A stretch of 64,000 nt of DNA from Oreocharis arfaki. Taxonomy: Eukaryota; Chordata; Aves; Passeriformes; Paramythiidae. Below are positions 60,637 through 64,000 of the stretch, in pieces. Below the pieces are notes generated by a model. That model did not search any database and was not told the origin of the DNA. It was given only the letters and a program-made list of their open reading frames with translations. The stretch lies in contig VZRR01014165.1 in NCBI GenBank assembly GCA_013398015.1, positions 3,395,132 to 3,459,131 of the forward strand. Reading direction: 5' to 3'. Every line of letters begins with the position of its first letter. Within the stretch, counting starts at the first letter, position 1. The position numbers and the translations under genes are program-made.

Positions 60637-63600
60637 GGGGGCTGGCGCGGGCGCTTCCCACCGTGGCAAGTGCGGCCGCCTCGCACCCTGCAGGAAAAAG
60701 GGAAGGCCATCGTGTAGGTCCGATCGGGGCGATTTTTTTTTTTTAAACCAAAACAACAACAAACAAGAGAAAGTTTTAGAACACATTTATCTGTCTCTGA
60801 AGTTGATCCAGCTCTGAGAGGGGTCGGGCCGATGGGCTCCCGGTGCCCTGCCCAGCTTGTGATGTCCTCTGATCTCTGGAGCGGCTCAGGCCGAGGGGTT
60901 CCAGGTAGCGCTCCGGGCAACGGGTGCGTTTTGGGGTACAGGGCTTCGCAGCGATGTTGGAAAGAGTCATGATCTTTCACCTGAAGTCTTGAAGGACTTT
61001 GGTTTTGAATGATCGGCTTTTAGTTTTCCACTGGAGAGGAGCTTGACGTTGGATATTAGAAAAAGGTTCTTCACCCGGAGGGTGGTAAACAGGTTCCCCA
61101 GGGAAGTGGTCATAGCGCCAAGCCTGACAGAGTTCAAGGAGTGTTCGGACAGTACTCTCTGGTACATGGTGTGATTTTTGGAGATGGCCTTGTGCGGGGT
61201 CAGGAGTTGGACTTGATGATCCCTGTGGGTCCCTTCCAACTCATCATAATCTGTGATTCTGTGGCATATCTGAGGTCTTTGGCTGCCATGAATGTTTCAC
61301 CAGCAGGAGAAGGGGCTTTAAGGACAAAAATGGTCGTAACGCAACACGACTTTTGATGGTTTGTCACTCAGGCGGCACAGGGGCACTGCAGAGGAGCGGG
61401 GTCTGTGTGCTCGTGAGCACTGGCCAGAGGTGCCTACTGCAGCTCAGGAGCTTTTTCTGGGATTCTGGGGATTTCTGGGAGGGAGCCGCCCCCACCTTCC
61501 AGGCCGCGAGACGGCCGGGATGCCTCAGAAAAGGCAGCGGTGCGTGCCGAGAGGAGCGCAGGGAGGTGTCGCTGTGGGGACAGATAAGGTGATGAGCGGT
61601 TGGGCTTTCGGAGAGAAGAGGAGCCTGCTTCTTGGAAATGGCTCGGCTGCCTGGATTCCCTCGCTGCTGCATCTCTTGCCCTGCAAGGCTGAGCACTCTC
61701 GGAGGAAGTGGGGAGCTGCCAGCTAGTTGGTTCTCAGGGCTAGATGTTACATTTCTGCTTGGCTTTATTCTCGATGCTAATTAGTTCTGTTAATGTGGGT
61801 CTCGCTGCCGTCATGGAAGTGGTACTTCTGGTGTGTGTACTTTTCATTTGAAGTCGGCAGAGACTGGAAACCTGTTTCTTTCGGTTTACTTTCTAGGTAG
61901 AGGCACTTGATCTTGAGGTAGCAGGCTGGATTTCTTAACAAAGTGCACTCTGGGAACAGGTGTTGCACAAGTGTATACCCACTTAATTAGGTGAATGATT
62001 GTCAAATATAAAGAAACGCTGCTGATAATTTATTATTTTGTGTTTTCTTATTGACGATGGCTTTGTGTTTTCCATTTTCTATAAATAAAATGTAACAGCA
62101 ATACAGCACTTAGTTAATCATAACTTGTATATTTCAGAAGAGTGGCATCTAATTTCTGGGACTCATTGTAAAGTAGCTTGAAGCTACTTGTTTGCTTGAC
62201 AGTGAAATAAATGAATCCCTGCTTCAACTTGTGACAGGGGAATGTTTTTCACTACAGATGTTCATGAGCCTGAAAAGACAATTCTTGTCAAAACATAGGT
62301 CAGAGATGCACAGCTATCCGTTCATTAGAGGGCTAGAGAGCCTTTGCAATCAAAGCAACTAATCAAAGTATACCCCCTTATTAAAGACTCTTTCTGATAG
62401 GTACATGACAGTGCTTCACACGACCCTAACAAAGGGTAAAAAGAACCATAATGGCTGTTTTCCTTCTGCTTTTCTGATTTAAAAAATGGCGCGGTCCAGG
62501 TGTAACTCTGCGTTTGACAGCTTCATTCTCTTGCTAGTTTTTTGTTCCTGTAGATTTGGAGTAGTGCTGTTGAATGAAGTAATTTGTAGATCTGAATTTC
62601 CAAAACATTTAGAAGAGGTGATGTAGCTCAGTGTAGGCTTGACTGAAGTCATTGCCTAAAAAAATTTTTAATGGAGAAAATTTCATCAATGGAAAATAGA
62701 ATAATAAGTATACTCATGAAGTAAGTACATAATTCACTATCAGAAGATATGATAATTTGTATTTGTTCACCATTTCTAATTGCGAAATAAGGTGGATGGA
62801 AAAGCATAGTAGGTCCTACAGAAGTTAATTCTTATTTCTTGCTCTTAGAGATTTATTTAGTTTAAATGGGACGAGATCAGACCTCTTTCTTTTGAAAAGG
62901 CTTCTGTGAAGTTTGATTATATTAATCTACCTCAATTTGGCCTTTTCAGTGTAAATTTCAGCTATCTAAATTTGTACTTTAATAACAGAACTTAATTATT
63001 TTTAATTAATTTTGTTGAAATGGCGAGGAGTTAGTAGTAGAAGTGGTGTATGAAAAGATTCGATTTGTTTGCTTGGTATATTAAGCAAATGTGAATTAGA
63101 CAGATTTGAGTGTATATGCTGATGTTAAGAAATTGTATATCTTAGAAGCACTTAAAAACCCTATCTAAAAGTCTTGAGTAAACTCTGACTCAGTTTTACC
63201 ATTCACATTTTGTCTGTATTTGCATAAAATCATTTGGGCTGGATCATGACACAGTAGAAGCTGAGACAATAGTTGAGGTTTTGGTTTTTCCTTAATTTTG
63301 TTTATTTTGTGGCTTGAGCATTTGGAATTTCACAAGACACATAACTAAGACTGACACTAGGTTTTCACGGGTAAACACATGTTTGTGGCCAAGAAATAAT
63401 GCAGTGCACTGCAAGTGAGACAATGAGCTGGTATGTCGAAAAAGAAAGAAAAAAAAGCAACAAGTTTGAATTTTACCAATATTCTCATAATACTGTTCTG
63501 AAATGTAAAAACATTAGCATGTTCTAACTTTGCTTTTAGGTGCATCCTTTGTAGTGTACTGAATCCAAGAAATTAAACAATAACAAAACGTATTGGTCTT

Positions 63601-64000
63601 AAGCATTTATTCTGCTTGTACTTTGAGGAATATTTTCTCATTATCTATGAAAATGCCATGAAAATTTAGTTGGATACTCAGAGCAGCTGGAGGTCATCAC
63701 TCAATAAAGACTCGTGCACAACACAAGGTGAGAGAGAGAAGTATTTTATTTAGCTTTGACTGATAAATGCTGAGGTATAGTCTCCAAAAGCTTTGCTTTT
63801 GAGTTTTTCTTTCTGGCCTATATCCTTAGTGCACTTAGGTCCCAAAAGAGTAGGAATCTGGTCTAACACTGACTGAACTGGAGGCAGTGAAGCAAATTGG
63901 AAGTGCTGAAGTTAAAATGTGGGTGTCTAATGCCCACAGTTTAAGCTAGACCTCCAAGAATATGCACTTTCGCCATTTAAAGAAAAGTCTGTACAAATGT
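60637..64000 (+). other. TNFSF11: TNFSF11 intron 1 (continues past the window)
   Basis: AT-rich intron once the CpG island fades after about 60720 (a second, weaker CpG-retaining patch lies at 61330-61620). It contains one CR1 fragment. No second exon is recognisable before 64000. Short frames here, including those crossing the N run on either strand, are not real genes. Confidence 0.85.
61035..61263 (+). mobile_element. CR1 LINE 3' fragment inside TNFSF11 intron 1
   Basis: Sense-strand CR1 tail: TTGGATATTAGAAAAAGGTTC, TTCACCCGGAGGGTGG, CAGGGAAGTGGTCATAGCGCC, AAGCCTGACAGAGTTCAAGG, CATGGTGTGATTTTTGG, GAGTTGGACTTGATGATCCC and the terminal ATAATCTGTGATTCTGTGG. Same orientation as the gene. Confidence 0.95.

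Larger units (their letters stand above)
59940..60720 (+). promoter_or_regulatory. TNFSF11: CpG island and promoter region of TNFSF11
   Basis: Base composition switches abruptly to GC-rich and CpG-dense from about 59940 to 60720, around exon 1. Visible motifs are a GC box, GGGGCGGAG (60286-60294), and a perfect 19-bp inverted repeat, CGTGCACC-CGA-GGTGCACG (60046-60064). No convincing TATA box is visible between 60100 and 60345, so either start-site selection is CpG-island type or the core promoter is lost in the gap. The transcription start probably lies between about 60150 and the gap; this is inference from the expected position of the start codon. The unbroken frame entering the gap from 60058 is not part of the known protein and is taken as chance. 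Confidence 0.75.

Noticed and set aside
60058..60717. 219-codon frame running through the N gap
   Set aside because: The part before the gap does not resemble the RANKL N-terminus and the part after 60630 is intron. Only 60508-60630 is real coding sequence, and frame continuity across N depends on the gap length.
60122..60786. Long minus-strand frames across the CpG island and gap
   Set aside because: Open only because GC-rich DNA has few stops and N codons read as X; no homology.
1..64000. CRISPR arrays, bacterial operons, phage or defence systems
   Set aside because: Nothing of the kind; base composition, repeats and the spliced exon show vertebrate nuclear DNA.

Overview
This is vertebrate nuclear DNA, almost certainly from a bird and plausibly a songbird. 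The identifiable interspersed repeats are mainly avian-type CR1 LINE 3' ends, plus two avian-style solo retroviral LTRs. No Alu, B1 or L1 was seen. The sequence is AT-rich and CpG-poor until a sharp CpG island near 60 kb.

Only one protein-coding exon is recognisable: exon 1 of TNFSF11 (RANKL, the osteoclast differentiation cytokine), plus strand, ending at 60630 in a consensus splice donor. The assembly has a 162-base run of N (60346-60507) over the start codon and the N-terminal cytoplasmic tail. What survives is the end of the proline-rich tail and the transmembrane helix. From 60631 to the end of the window is intron 1. The ~60 kb upstream has no recognisable gene, so the window is essentially the 5' regulatory landscape of TNFSF11. 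In mammals the upstream neighbour is AKAP11 and the gene is driven by distal enhancers tens of kb away. None of the predicted reading frames outside repeats resembles a known protein.

Layout: 1-10 kb holds a diverged pair of direct repeats (about 1960-2430 and 7545-8015), collinear over ~470 bp with islands of near identity, followed by a plus-strand CR1 split by a minus-strand CR1 (about 8650-10059). 10-18 kb is unique DNA with several CpG-retaining, conserved-looking tracts. 18258-19337 is a full ERVL-like solo LTR. 19-34 kb is mostly unique, with a hexamer microsatellite and fragments of ancient amniote repeats. 34-40 kb has two CR1 fragments and a CTCF/YY1-like site. 41.8-42.0 kb has a CpG-dense palindromic cluster. 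50308-51098 is a CR1 split by a 346-bp class II solo LTR with a perfect 6-bp target duplication. 57.5-58.0 kb carries a decayed Penelope-like reverse transcriptase on the minus strand. 59.94-60.72 kb is the TNFSF11 CpG island and promoter.

The most interesting leads are the duplicated element at -58/-53 kb (duplicated enhancer, or the LTRs of a very old provirus), the Penelope-like remnant, the cleanly datable nested LTR, and the broken TNFSF11 exon 1 that automatic annotation would probably miss. All regulatory assignments are inferences from sequence alone.
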